Shown: positions 1 to 7,644, counted from the first letter of the stretch. The stretch: DNA of 24,396 nucleotides from an uncultured Eubacteriales bacterium (GCA_900550855.1 URTQ01000007.1:1-24396), one strand, 5' to 3'. Numbers and translations are program-made. Notes: a model not told the origin generated them from the letters alone.

Positions 1-371
1 CGGGTAATCTAACGTTGTTAATATATTAGCAGGTGACTCACTGTTTTTACTGGATATTAAATCCTTATATTCATCAAAATTTGATTGCAGTATTGAAAGA
101 AGTTTTAAATATGCTAGAATATTAGGAAATGATAACACTCTCCTTAATAAGCCGGCCTTATATATACTAATTTCAATCGGATATGTTTTGACTTTTTTAT
201 ATTAAAAGTAGAGAAAAGTTTTTTGCAAAAGTCTTTTCCATTAAATGCGTTGGCCAAACTATTTGTTGAAAAACAGGGCGGGATTTGATCTACAAAATAA
301 CCGTTATGGGCAAGTATCTCTTGTGTAAAATTGTTTTTATTGAGTATGACGAAAGTATCTTTTTTTTGCAT
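1..371 (-). CDS. Reverse transcriptase-like protein, N-terminal part, frameshifted, runs off window
   Basis: Starts at ATG 371 behind a strong AAGGTGAT ribosome binding site, with a TATAAT box just upstream. The first frame gives 75 residues and stops at 144. The -1 frame, entered at 192, stays open for 64 more codons to position 1. The joined N-terminus has features I associate with bacterial defence/UG-type RNA-directed DNA polymerases: GYFVDQIPPCFSTNSLA near residue 24, then KTYPIEIS and LLRRVLSFPNILAYLKLL after the shift. The catalytic YxDD region would lie beyond the window, so the assignment rests on N-terminal resemblance only. The DNA is much more AT-rich than the rest (13 G/C among 181-240), which suggests transferred accessory DNA. 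The broken frame could be a programmed -1 shift, a real disabling mutation or an indel error in an A6 run. Confidence 0.5.
192..198 (-). promoter_or_regulatory. Candidate -1 ribosomal frameshift heptamer (A AAA AAG)
   Basis: Read on the minus strand, the zero-frame codons are ATA AAA AAG TCA, so A AAA AAG sits in the phase required for tandem slippage, as in E. coli dnaX. A -1 slip moves reading exactly into the open downstream frame. A hairpin with ATAAG/CTTAT arms lies about 30 bases downstream, too weak and distant to count as a convincing stimulator. No upstream Shine-Dalgarno stimulator is obvious. A single-base indel in the A6 run explains the same data. Confidence 0.35.
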
Positions 372-485
372 ATGTAATCACCTTTTTATTATTATATCAT
401 AAAATAAACAATGGTTCTATCATTTTTTATATAACACTTAATCACTAAAACGAGGATAACGATGCTTCACATTAACCACACGAGA

Positions 486-514
486 TTGACAGCGGCTTTT
501 GCGTGATGTAGAAT
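486..514 (+). promoter_or_regulatory. Sigma-A-type promoter of the rhodanese-TtcA gene
   Basis: TTGACA at 486-491, a 17-base spacer and TAGAAT at 509-514. This is a near-consensus promoter ending about 60 bases before the start codon at 577. The rest of 372-576 holds no gene that I can see. Confidence 0.75.
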
Positions 515-576
515 ACACATATGTTTGCGTAAGGAAACTGAAATGACGTTTTATCGGCAAACAGAATAGGCAAAAG

Positions 577-1704
577 ATGGAAATAACGGTTGAAGAATTT
601 GAAAAACTGAATAAAGACGAGAGAATCGTGTTCGACATTCGTCCCGAAACGGATAGGGCGTACGGTTTTATTCCCGATTCGGTGAGCGTAAGCGAGGACG
701 AACTACGGGCAAATCCGCCGACGGATAAGGACAAAGCCGTAATCGTGTACTGCGCAAAGGGCATACTCAGCGTGGATATCGCCGAGCAATTTTGCGAGCA
801 AGGGTTGAGGGCGTACAGTTTGCAGGGCGGATATTCCGAGTATTTGCGCACGCAGATGCAAAAGCAAGTGGACGACGATTTTTGCAAGAAGGTCGAGCAG
901 AGCATAACGGGCAAATTCAAAAAGGACATATTCGGCAAATTCTACAAGGCGATAAAAGAGTATCAACTAATTAAAGACGGCGACAGAATCGCGGTGTGCA
1001 TATCGGGCGGAAAAGACTCGATGCTTATGGCGAAACTCTTTCAGGAATACAAGCGACACAGCGATTTGAATTTCGAGGTGAAGTATCTCGTTATGGACCC
1101 CGGGTACGCAAAGGCGAATCGAGAGATAATCGAGGAAAACGCGCGGCGACTCAACGTGCCGATAACGGTGTTCGAAACGGATATATTCGAGTCGGTATAC
1201 AACGTTGACAAATCGCCTTGCTATCTTTGCGCGCGTATGAGAAGGGGGTATCTTTACAACTTCGCAAAGCAACTCGGCTGCAACAAAATCGCGCTCGGAC
1301 ATCACTACGACGACGTGATAGAAACCATACTTATGGGAATGTTGCACGGCGCGCAGATACAGACGATGATGCCCAAACTTCACAGCACCAATTTCGAGGG
1401 AATGGAACTTATCCGTCCGTTGTACCTCATACGAGAGGACGACATAAAGGCGTGGCGGGATTATAACGGACTGCACTTTATACAATGCGCTTGCAAGTTT
1501 ACCGACACTTGCACGTCTTGCAACAACGGGCAGAATCACTCGAAAAGACAGGAAACCAAACTGCTTATTCAAGAACTCAAAAAATCTAATCCCGACGTTG
1601 AAAAGTGCATATTCAGAAGCGTTGAAAACGTGCAACTCGACACGGTGATAGCCTACAAGAAAGACGGAATGAAGCACAGTTTTCTTGACGAATACGACAA
1701 ATAA
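577..1704 (+). CDS. ttcA: Rhodanese-TtcA fusion, tRNA 2-thiolation-type ATPase
   Basis: A 375-residue protein with two domains. Residues 1-95 are a rhodanese domain with the persulfide-forming Cys59 in VYCAKGIL. Residues about 110-345 are a TtcA/TilS-family adenylation domain with the PP-loop SGGKDS at 143-148, a PCYLCARMRRG cysteine pair (C215, C218), GHHYDD at 241-246 and a further cysteine group at C304, C306, C312 and C315. TtcA enzymes use ATP and an iron-sulfur cluster to put sulfur on C32 of tRNA; the conserved cysteines fit cluster binding. The fused rhodanese would plausibly deliver the sulfur, which is inference. The ATG is preceded only by a weak AGG site. The gene is monocistronic, with its own promoter upstream and a bidirectional terminator downstream. 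The exact tRNA target cannot be read from sequence. Confidence 0.85.
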   Translation: MEITVEEFEKLNKDERIVFDIRPETDRAYGFIPDSVSVSEDELRANPPTDKDKAVIVYCAKGILSVDIAEQFCEQGLRAYSLQGGYSEYLRTQMQKQVDDDFCKKVEQSITGKFKKDIFGKFYKAIKEYQLIKDGDRIAVCISGGKDSMLMAKLFQEYKRHSDLNFEVKYLVMDPGYAKANREIIEENARRLNVPITVFETDIFESVYNVDKSPCYLCARMRRGYLYNFAKQLGCNKIALGHHYDDVIETILMGMLHGAQIQTMMPKLHSTNFEGMELIRPLYLIREDDIKAWRDYNGLHFIQCACKFTDTCTSCNNGQNHSKRQETKLLIQELKKSNPDVEKCIFRSVENVQLDTVIAYKKDGMKHSFLDEYDK

Positions 1705-1743
1705 CAAAATCAAAATTTTGCATAACGCAAGGTTTAATAAAGC

Positions 1744-1770
1744 AAAACGCGCACTTAAAGTGCGCGTTTT
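1744..1770. terminator. Bidirectional intrinsic terminator
   Basis: A near-perfect inverted repeat, AAAACGCGCACTT and its complement around one base, with A and T runs at the two ends. It lies between the convergent ttcA-like and DUF2804 genes and can stop transcription from both sides. Confidence 0.85.
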
Positions 1771-1804
1771 GTCGTCTTGAAATAGTTTTGATTAGAGCGG
1801 CAAA

Positions 1805-2947
1805 TTACAGCAACAGCGTTTTGTCTTCGCCCATACCCATCATACCGTCGAGAACGTACTTTTTGCCGTCCTCGTCGCGCAGATAGCCTTCGAGTTCGCC
1901 GAAAGCGACGTAGTAGTCGATGTTGACCACGAGCGCGTGCATAATCATCGGGTTCATATTGTAAACCTTGAATTTGAGGTTTACCATATCGTGTTCGTCC
2001 TTGATTATCCATTCGGAATGGTCGCAGAAGTCCTTGCTTTCGGGGCTTCTCGTGAATTTGACGGGCGGAAGTATGCTCGTTTCGCCTTCGAGCCAAAGGA
2101 TATTCTCGTTATATTTTTCTTGGTCTATGGATTGATTGCGAGTGAGGTTGAAAGCGAGCCATTTTTCTTCGCCGTCAACGTTGCATTTGCCCATAGTAGT
2201 GACCCAGTCGTAGTGCGCGCGACGGGGATAGTAGCCTCTGTGGTCGTCGACGACTGCGGTGCTGTCTTCGTCTGTGAGCATCTCTTCGCCGTTGATGACA
2301 AGTCTGCCTTCTGCCTTGAAGAAGTCTTTTTGACTGTAAAGAGGACGGTTTTTGCCAAAGGGTATGCTTGCCACGCAAGGCTTGGAAAGGCGAGTGAGAG
2401 TGAAGTTATATTCGATTGTCGCTTCGCCGTAGTTTTCTTTGATTGCCTTGACGATGGTCTTGTCTTTTTGCGTTACGGTTATAAGGCATTTGCCCTTGTG
2501 ATTGCCTTGAAGTTCACACTTGCCGTCTTGGAAGTTGTTGACGTACTTGACGTGCGACACGTCGGTTTTGCCTTCCGCGATTGCGCCGTTGATGAGGTTG
2601 GGCGCGATGACGGTGTCTTTGGATTTGAGGTTGGTGTCCCAGCAGTACACTTTCTTCGTGCGTTTATCGTAGAAGATGTTGAGCGTTTTGCCGAAGATAC
2701 CCATATCGCAAACGACTGCGAGAAGCACGCCGTTTTTGAGGTGAACTTCGGTCGCTTCCCAAAGCGTGAGTTTGAGGCGGTTCATACATTGAGGCGCGCG
2801 AGTGGGTTTTTTGAGTTTCACAAGGTCCATTTGCTCGAACTCTTTGTCAAACGTTCCGAATGCGCAGATACCTTTTTCGTCCACCATACTTTTGGGGGTG
2901 GGGACGGCGCGTCTTTTTGGGTCGATATATTTTGAATATTGTCCCAT
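1805..2947 (-). CDS. DUF2804 family protein
   Basis: A 380-residue protein resembling the DUF2804 family, whose biochemical role is not known. It has no signal peptide and no membrane segment, so it is probably cytoplasmic. Visible family-type features are the N-terminal KPTRAPQCMNRLKLTLWEA stretch, a central GKNRPLYSQKDFF, and a DDHRGYYPRRAHYDWVT segment with conserved aromatic and charged residues followed by AFNLTRNQS. An in-frame TTG start at 2965 is possible, but it would place the AAGGAG ribosome binding site inside the coding region. That site sits seven bases before ATG 2947, so 2947 is preferred. The gene ends against the shared terminator at 1744-1770. It lies downstream of the M28 peptidase on the same strand with a gap of about 124 bases, so it may be expressed separately. 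Confidence 0.75.
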   Translation of the reverse strand: MGQYSKYIDPKRRAVPTPKSMVDEKGICAFGTFDKEFEQMDLVKLKKPTRAPQCMNRLKLTLWEATEVHLKNGVLLAVVCDMGIFGKTLNIFYDKRTKKVYCWDTNLKSKDTVIAPNLINGAIAEGKTDVSHVKYVNNFQDGKCELQGNHKGKCLITVTQKDKTIVKAIKENYGEATIEYNFTLTRLSKPCVASIPFGKNRPLYSQKDFFKAEGRLVINGEEMLTDEDSTAVVDDHRGYYPRRAHYDWVTTMGKCNVDGEEKWLAFNLTRNQSIDQEKYNENILWLEGETSILPPVKFTRSPESKDFCDHSEWIIKDEHDMVNLKFKVYNMNPMIMHALVVNIDYYVAFGELEGYLRDEDGKKYVLDGMMGMGEDKTLLL

Positions 2948-2963
2948 AATCATTCTCCTTATC

Positions 2964-2991
2964 AATATAATATATCAATGCGAAAGCACAA
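2964..2991 (-). promoter_or_regulatory. Possible promoter of the DUF2804 gene
   Basis: On the minus strand, TTGTGC (2991-2986), a 16-base spacer and TATATT (2969-2964). Only a fair match, but it is well placed just ahead of the AAGGAG site of the DUF2804 gene. I see no strong terminator for the upstream peptidase gene in 2992-3071. Confidence 0.4.
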
Positions 2992-3071
2992 ATATTTCGC
3001 GGTGTTGCAAAAACACAGACTTTATTTTGTCGAAACGACGCAATAAACGCCGCGTTTTGCGATTTGTGCCG

Positions 3072-4292
3072 TTATTTTGCTTGCTCGTCGATTTTCTCGA
3101 CGAAGTTGCAAAGGATTGCAAAAGTGTTTGCAAGACATTCCTTGTCAACGTCTTCTGCAACGTCGAGTCTTGTGTGATAATAGCGCGGAAGATTGAAGTT
3201 CATTGCCGTCACGCACACGCTCTTGAAGCCGCCTTCGGTGTATGCCGCCGCGTCCGTTGCGCCCAAAGCGACGCTTCCTTTCTTGCAGGGTATGCCTTCT
3301 TCTTTGCACGCTTCGAGCCATATTTCCGTCGCTTCGGGGTCGCACTTTATAAGTCCGTTCATATCCTTGTGATTGACGAGCATATGGTCTTGCTCGCGCA
3401 AAGTGTCGAGGCAAAGTATTGTCGTGGGGCAGTCCTTAAAATCGTTCTTGTGTTCCTTGACCCACGCTTTTGCGCCGCGCAATCCCGCTTCTTCGCCGCC
3501 TGCGCAAATGCAACCGACTTCGGTGTTTTCAAACTCTATGCCGTTGTCTTTGAGCGCTTTAAGAAAACTTATGCCCATAGCGCAACCCGTGAGGTTGTCC
3601 GTCGCGCCGTCCGCGATAATGCGGGGATTGAAAAGAACGTACATCAATATCCAGAAGGGAACGAACACGCCGCTTACGCCGAGCGCGATGAGCAGATTCG
3701 CGTCGGTAACGCGTGTGAACATACCGCTTATCACGCACGCCGCGATTGCAACGCCAGTGAAGTAGAGTATGCCGATTATAGAAATGAGGAAGTGTGCGAT
3801 GAACGCTTTCCCGCCGAGATAGTAGTTGAGAGTCCACTCGTACGCCGCGTCCGCGTGTCCGCTGATGAGAACTCTGCGTTTGACTTCGCCGGTCGGCTTT
3901 TTGATTGCCATCATATTGAGAGATTCGCGCTTGGGGAAAAGTTTGTCCACGACTTTGCGGTAAAGCACGAATTCCAAAATCATAATTTCCATACCCACCG
4001 CAATAAAAATGAGCGAGAGCATAGGCATAAAGAACGCCGCAACGAACGCGCCGAGAATGAGGGTTACGGTGATGTAAATCCAGCCCATAAACGCAAGCGT
4101 ATGTACGTCGTATTTTTGGGTGGTTACGCTGTCGGCGTAGGGGGCGACTTCTTGCGCCATATAGTTTATCGCGTCTTTTTCGCCTTTGCTTCCGCAGTCG
4201 CGCTTTCCGAAAGACGAGGTGACGTGCGAGATAAAGTCAAACATATAGTTTGCGCTTTGTTGCTTGTTTTGTTTGAGTTTTTCGAGTTTCAT
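3072..4292 (-). CDS. Membrane-integrated M28-family metallopeptidase
   Basis: A 406-residue protein with the full set of M28 (aminopeptidase Y/S type) di-zinc ligands and catalytic residues: H146 and D148 in SGHADAA, D232 in ATDNLTG, the E267-E268 pair in GGEEAGLRG, D296 in LCLDTLRE and H373 in YYHTRLD. These would bind two zinc ions and cleave amino-terminal residues from peptides. Two membrane helices lie at about 68-110. More hydrophobic segments at about 162-220 lie inside the catalytic domain, between the HxD motif and D232, where M28 enzymes normally have only a short loop. The catalytic core is therefore tethered to the membrane on both sides; its side of the membrane and its substrate are unknown. 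The start codon follows AAGGGAAATT, and a strong promoter lies at 4334-4362. Confidence 0.8.
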   Translation of the reverse strand: MKLEKLKQNKQQSANYMFDFISHVTSSFGKRDCGSKGEKDAINYMAQEVAPYADSVTTQKYDVHTLAFMGWIYITVTLILGAFVAAFFMPMLSLIFIAVGMEIMILEFVLYRKVVDKLFPKRESLNMMAIKKPTGEVKRRVLISGHADAAYEWTLNYYLGGKAFIAHFLISIIGILYFTGVAIAACVISGMFTRVTDANLLIALGVSGVFVPFWILMYVLFNPRIIADGATDNLTGCAMGISFLKALKDNGIEFENTEVGCICAGGEEAGLRGAKAWVKEHKNDFKDCPTTILCLDTLREQDHMLVNHKDMNGLIKCDPEATEIWLEACKEEGIPCKKGSVALGATDAAAYTEGGFKSVCVTAMNFNLPRYYHTRLDVAEDVDKECLANTFAILCNFVEKIDEQAK

Positions 4293-4333
4293 AATTTCCC
4301 TTATATCGTAGGCGTTGCGCCCTTACTAATTCA

Positions 4334-4362
4334 ATTATAAGTATAGTTTCGTTGAAAATCAA
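4334..4362 (-). promoter_or_regulatory. Promoter of the M28 peptidase gene
   Basis: On the minus strand, TTGATT (4362-4357), a 17-base spacer and a perfect TATAAT (4339-4334), 42 bases before the start codon. This separates the peptidase from the LysR gene upstream. Confidence 0.75.
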
Positions 4363-4409
4363 TATACAAATGTTCGATTATCAACGGATTTTTCGGCAAG
4401 CGAGAGTTA

Positions 4410-5315
4410 TTACGCACGCTTTTCGGCGGTTTCGCCGTACGCTTTTGCAATGCGTTCAATCATTTCGGTGTGGGTGAAAGTTTTGTGATACACGATTGTG
4501 GTTTCGCGCGTCATAGAGAGGTTTTCGATGGGCAGAGCGACGAGCGAGCCTTTGCGGATTTCCTTGTAGCAAGTGCTTTTTGAAAGAATGGATACGCCCA
4601 CGTCCTTTTTGACGAGGTTGCGGATTGTGGCTATGCTGTCAACCTCGATTATCACGTCGAAGTTGTCGATGGATTCGCCTATGGATTCGAGCGCGGCGAC
4701 GAATTTTTCGCGAGTGGACGACGAGGGAAGTCGCAAAATAAGGTGCTGTTTTTTCAGTTCTTGCAACGAAATCGACGCCTTTTGCGCAACGGGATTTTGC
4801 GTCGAGGCGATACACACGAGCATATCCGTGTCGATTATGGTGAATCTGAAATCGGGATTGGTGGGTTTTTCCTCGATAATCGCCATATCTATCTCGAAAT
4901 TTTCGAGCATAGCATAAAGATTTTTTATGGTGTCCGTAATAAAAGTTATCGAAATATTATCGTCGCCGAGCGCGATTTTCGACAACGCTTCTATCATCAA
5001 TCCGCTCTCTTGCGTGTGCGTTATGCCTATGCGAATCTTGTAGATGTTGGTTTTCGCGTTCTTGATTTTCTCTTTCATTTTCTCGCATAGCGCACGCATA
5101 CGCTTGGCGTACAAAAGCGCGATTTCGCCTTCTTCCGAGAGTACGAATTCCCCTTTTTTGCGCAAAAATACGGGTGCGCCGAGTTCTTCTTCGAGTTTTT
5201 TGATATGGTGAGAAACGGCAGGTTGGGTAAGTCCCAAAGCCTCGCCCGCCTTTGTGAAATTCTTCGTTTCACAAACCGTTACGAACGTTTCCAGTTTGTC
5301 GTCGAGAAGTGCCAT
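4410..5315 (-). CDS. LysR-family transcriptional regulator
   Basis: A 301-residue LysR-type regulator. The N-terminal winged helix-turn-helix covers residues 1-62, with the typical FTKAGEALGLTQPAVSHHI recognition region at 20-38 and LEEELGAPVF after it. Residues about 90-295 form the two-lobed effector-binding domain, which starts near IRIGITHTQESGL. The regulator is transcribed divergently from the antiporter-mgtC operon across 133 bases that contain a perfect 10-base inverted repeat. By the usual LysR arrangement it is expected to control that operon and itself, with an unknown small-molecule inducer. The start codon follows AAAGGAAAAACAT. I see no named subfamily in the effector domain. 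Confidence 0.88.
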   Translation of the reverse strand: MALLDDKLETFVTVCETKNFTKAGEALGLTQPAVSHHIKKLEEELGAPVFLRKKGEFVLSEEGEIALLYAKRMRALCEKMKEKIKNAKTNIYKIRIGITHTQESGLMIEALSKIALGDDNISITFITDTIKNLYAMLENFEIDMAIIEEKPTNPDFRFTIIDTDMLVCIASTQNPVAQKASISLQELKKQHLILRLPSSSTREKFVAALESIGESIDNFDVIIEVDSIATIRNLVKKDVGVSILSKSTCYKEIRKGSLVALPIENLSMTRETTIVYHKTFTHTEMIERIAKAYGETAEKRA

Positions 5316-5334
5316 ATGTTTTTCCTTTTATTAC

Positions 5335-5360
5335 GATATTTTATAATCACATAAAATATC
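5335..5360. promoter_or_regulatory. Perfect inverted repeat, likely LysR operator
   Basis: Arms GATATTTTAT (5335-5344) and ATAAAATATC (5351-5360) are exact complements with a 6-base spacer. This is the size and AT-rich form of LysR T-N11-A sites. It lies directly upstream of the -35 box of the antiporter and about 20 bases ahead of the LysR start codon, so one site could activate the operon and repress the regulator. Confidence 0.65.
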
Positions 5361-5365
5361 ATAAT

Positions 5366-5394
5366 TTGACTTTATGTTTTTTACAGCATAGCAT
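5366..5394 (+). promoter_or_regulatory. Promoter of the antiporter-mgtC operon
   Basis: TTGACT at 5366-5371, a 17-base spacer and TAGCAT at 5389-5394. The -35 box begins six bases after the inverted repeat, the usual geometry for activation by a LysR protein. Confidence 0.6.
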
Positions 5395-5448
5395 ATCAGA
5401 GCGAAACAAACAAGAGGCAATTTGAATTTAATTGCCAAAGAGGCGAAA

Positions 5449-6855
5449 ATGTTGCTCGAAAACTTTTCATCGGTCGGACAAGTGATAATATCCGTTGCGG
5501 TTATGCTGCTTGCGGGATATATTATGTCGCGCGTCACCAAAAAACTCAAACTTCCCAACGTAACGGGCTATATCGTGGCGGGCATAATCATAGGTCCGTA
5601 CTGCATAAACGTTATCCCGACGCAAGTCGTCGAGGGAATGAGTTTCCTTGCCGACATCGCGCTTGCGTTCATTGCTTTCAGCACGGGCGAGTTTTTCACG
5701 CTGTCCACCCTCAAAAAGAACGGCGCGAAAAACATCGTTATCACCGTGTTCGAGGCGTTGCTCGCTTCGCTCGTCGTGTTTTTGGTGATGTATTTCGCGC
5801 TCGGATTGAGCCTTGCGTTTTCAATCGTACTAGGCGCGCTCGCGGCGGCAACCGCGCCCGCTTCCACGATGATGACAATACGTCAAACCAACTCGAAAGG
5901 CGATTTCGTGGACACGCTTTTGCAAGTCGTCGCGCTCGACGACGTGGTGGGGCTCGTGGCGTTTTCGGTTGCCATTGCGATTGCAACCGCTTCTATGGCA
6001 GGGGTGGTAACCTTCAAAAACGTCGCTTTGCCCGTCATATACAACGTTCTCGTACTCGTGGTGGGCGGCGCGCTCGGATTTTTGCTCAAACTGCTTTTGG
6101 GCAAACATTCCACGGACAATCGCCTCATCATCGCAATCGCGGTCATATTCTCGTTCTGCGGACTCTGCGCCATTTTGGACGTATCGCCGCTTCTCGGTTG
6201 TATGGCGATGGGCACGGTGTATCGCAACGTCGCAAAGGACGACAAACTCTTTAAGCAACTCAATTATTTTTCGCCGCCGATACTGCTTTTGTTCTTCGTG
6301 CGCTCGGGCGTAAACTTCAAACTCGACGCGCTGGTAAGTTCGGGCGGTTCGGTTGCCGGCGTATCCCTTTTGCTCATAGGCGTCGTGTATTTCTTCACGA
6401 GAATCGCCGGCAAATACGCAGGCTCGTTCCTCGGCTGTCTGTGCGTCAAAAAGGACGCGAAAGTGCGCAACTGGCTGGGGCTTGCGCTCATACCTCAGGC
6501 AGGCGTGGCGATAGGTCTTGCCGCGCTCGCTTCCCGAACCATAGGCGGCGAAACGGGCAGCGCAATGGAAACGATAATCCTTGCGTCGAGCGTTCTTTAC
6601 GAACTCATAGGACCGGCTTGCGCGAAACTGTCGTTGTATTTGTCAAAGTCCTATTCCAACGACATAGACGCCGTCGTTCCCGACTCGCAGATAGAGCAAC
6701 CCGAGCAAAAGGACGACGTGCAACTGCTCATAGACAAAATCGCAAAAATCAGACAATCTTTGCCCGCGCCCGCGTACAGCGAGGAAGAAAACGCTTTCGA
6801 CGAGGCGGCGGAAGAATATTATCTGCTCAATTCAAGACAACGCATAAAAAGATAG
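5449..6855 (+). CDS. CPA2-family sodium/proton or potassium/proton antiporter
   Basis: A 468-residue integral membrane protein with about 12-13 hydrophobic segments and the CPA2 signature NVTGYIVAGIIIGP at 37-50. FIAFSTGEFF and a VALDDVVGLV segment (D164, D165) follow. The paired aspartates match the ion-binding DD of electrogenic sodium/proton exchangers rather than the QD of KefB/KefC, so proton-coupled cation exchange is likely; the ion is not proven. The hydrophilic tail after about residue 400 has no TrkA-N or TrkA-C domain. ATG 5449 follows AAAGAGGCGAAA. A TTG at 5422, preceded by its own AAGAGG, would add nine residues. Twelve bases separate the stop from the mgtC-like gene, so the two form an operon facing the divergent LysR gene. 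Confidence 0.85.
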   Translation: MLLENFSSVGQVIISVAVMLLAGYIMSRVTKKLKLPNVTGYIVAGIIIGPYCINVIPTQVVEGMSFLADIALAFIAFSTGEFFTLSTLKKNGAKNIVITVFEALLASLVVFLVMYFALGLSLAFSIVLGALAAATAPASTMMTIRQTNSKGDFVDTLLQVVALDDVVGLVAFSVAIAIATASMAGVVTFKNVALPVIYNVLVLVVGGALGFLLKLLLGKHSTDNRLIIAIAVIFSFCGLCAILDVSPLLGCMAMGTVYRNVAKDDKLFKQLNYFSPPILLLFFVRSGVNFKLDALVSSGGSVAGVSLLLIGVVYFFTRIAGKYAGSFLGCLCVKKDAKVRNWLGLALIPQAGVAIGLAALASRTIGGETGSAMETIILASSVLYELIGPACAKLSLYLSKSYSNDIDAVVPDSQIEQPEQKDDVQLLIDKIAKIRQSLPAPAYSEEENAFDEAAEEYYLLNSRQRIKR

Positions 6856-6867
6856 GGGGAAGAAAAT

Positions 6868-7575
6868 ATGAACTATATCGATCCGCTTGCAAAACTTATG
6901 GGGGAATGGTCGTGGAACGTCACGGTCTATTCCATACTTTTGAGGGTTATCGTGCCCTTTATATTCGCATTCTACGTCGGGTGCGAACGCTCGACCAAAG
7001 GTCACACCGCAGGGCTTAAAACTTTCATTTTGCTCTCGCTCGCCTCTACGTCGTGTATGATTATCGATAGGTCATTGGGACTTACCTTCCCGATATGCTC
7101 GGCAGGGGCGGTTATAGGCTCGGCAATGCTCGGCGGCAATTCCATACTTTTCGGCGCAAAGAACCAAATCAAAGGACTCACGACGTCGGCGTGGCTTTGG
7201 ACGTGCAGTATCTTCGGCTTGCTTTTCGGCGCAGGATTGTACACCGTCGCGCTCATTCTCGCCGCCGTGTATATCGTGATTTTGCAGTTCTTCCCGACCC
7301 TCGAAAAGTATCTCAAACAACGCTCTAATCACTTCGAATTGCACCTCGAATTGCTCAACAAAAACGACTTGCAATCCTTTATGACCACGTTGCGAGAACT
7401 TGGTATGCGCATAGACGACGTGGAACTCAACTCGGCGTTTATTAATTCGGGATTGAGCGTGTACGCACTCAAACTCACAATCGAAAGCAAGGAACTGAAA
7501 AAGTACAAAACGCACGACGAAATCATCGAGGCGTTGAGAAGCATTGAATATATTCATTATGTAGAAGAGAAATGA
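6868..7575 (+). CDS. MgtC/SapB-family membrane protein
   Basis: A 235-residue protein. The N-terminal half (about 20-145) has four to five membrane helices with MgtC-family landmarks: VGCERSTKGHTAGLKTF at 37-53, SAGAVIGSAMLGG at 78-90 and KGLTTSAWLW at 102-111. The C-terminal 85 residues form a soluble domain ending in HDEIIEALRSIEYIHYVEE, like the ACT-type regulatory domain of the family. MgtC proteins are linked to growth in low magnesium, acid tolerance and control of membrane potential, without being established magnesium transporters. Co-transcription with a cation/proton antiporter supports a role in ion or membrane-potential homeostasis. A GGGGGAAGAAAAT site precedes the start. A terminator follows directly. 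Confidence 0.85.
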   Translation: MNYIDPLAKLMGEWSWNVTVYSILLRVIVPFIFAFYVGCERSTKGHTAGLKTFILLSLASTSCMIIDRSLGLTFPICSAGAVIGSAMLGGNSILFGAKNQIKGLTTSAWLWTCSIFGLLFGAGLYTVALILAAVYIVILQFFPTLEKYLKQRSNHFELHLELLNKNDLQSFMTTLRELGMRIDDVELNSAFINSGLSVYALKLTIESKELKKYKTHDEIIEALRSIEYIHYVEEK

Positions 7576-7618
7576 AAACTTTGCGCCGACGAAATAAAAA
7601 CCCAAAAATCAAAAATAA

Positions 7619-7644
7619 AAAAGCGTGATTTTTATCACGCTTTT
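7619..7644. terminator. Bidirectional terminator overlapping the lepB stop codon
   Basis: AAAAGCGTGAT pairs with ATCACGCTTTT around four T residues, with A/T runs on both sides. It serves the mgtC-like gene from the left. Its right arm holds the last codons and the TGA (7637-7635) of the convergent signal peptidase gene, so lepB translation runs into its own terminator hairpin. Confidence 0.85.

Noticed and set aside
2802..4340. A 512-codon plus-strand open frame across the M28 gene
   Set aside because: The minus strand has all M28 catalytic residues plus promoter and ribosome binding site; the plus frame gives a His/Arg/Val-rich sequence without motifs.
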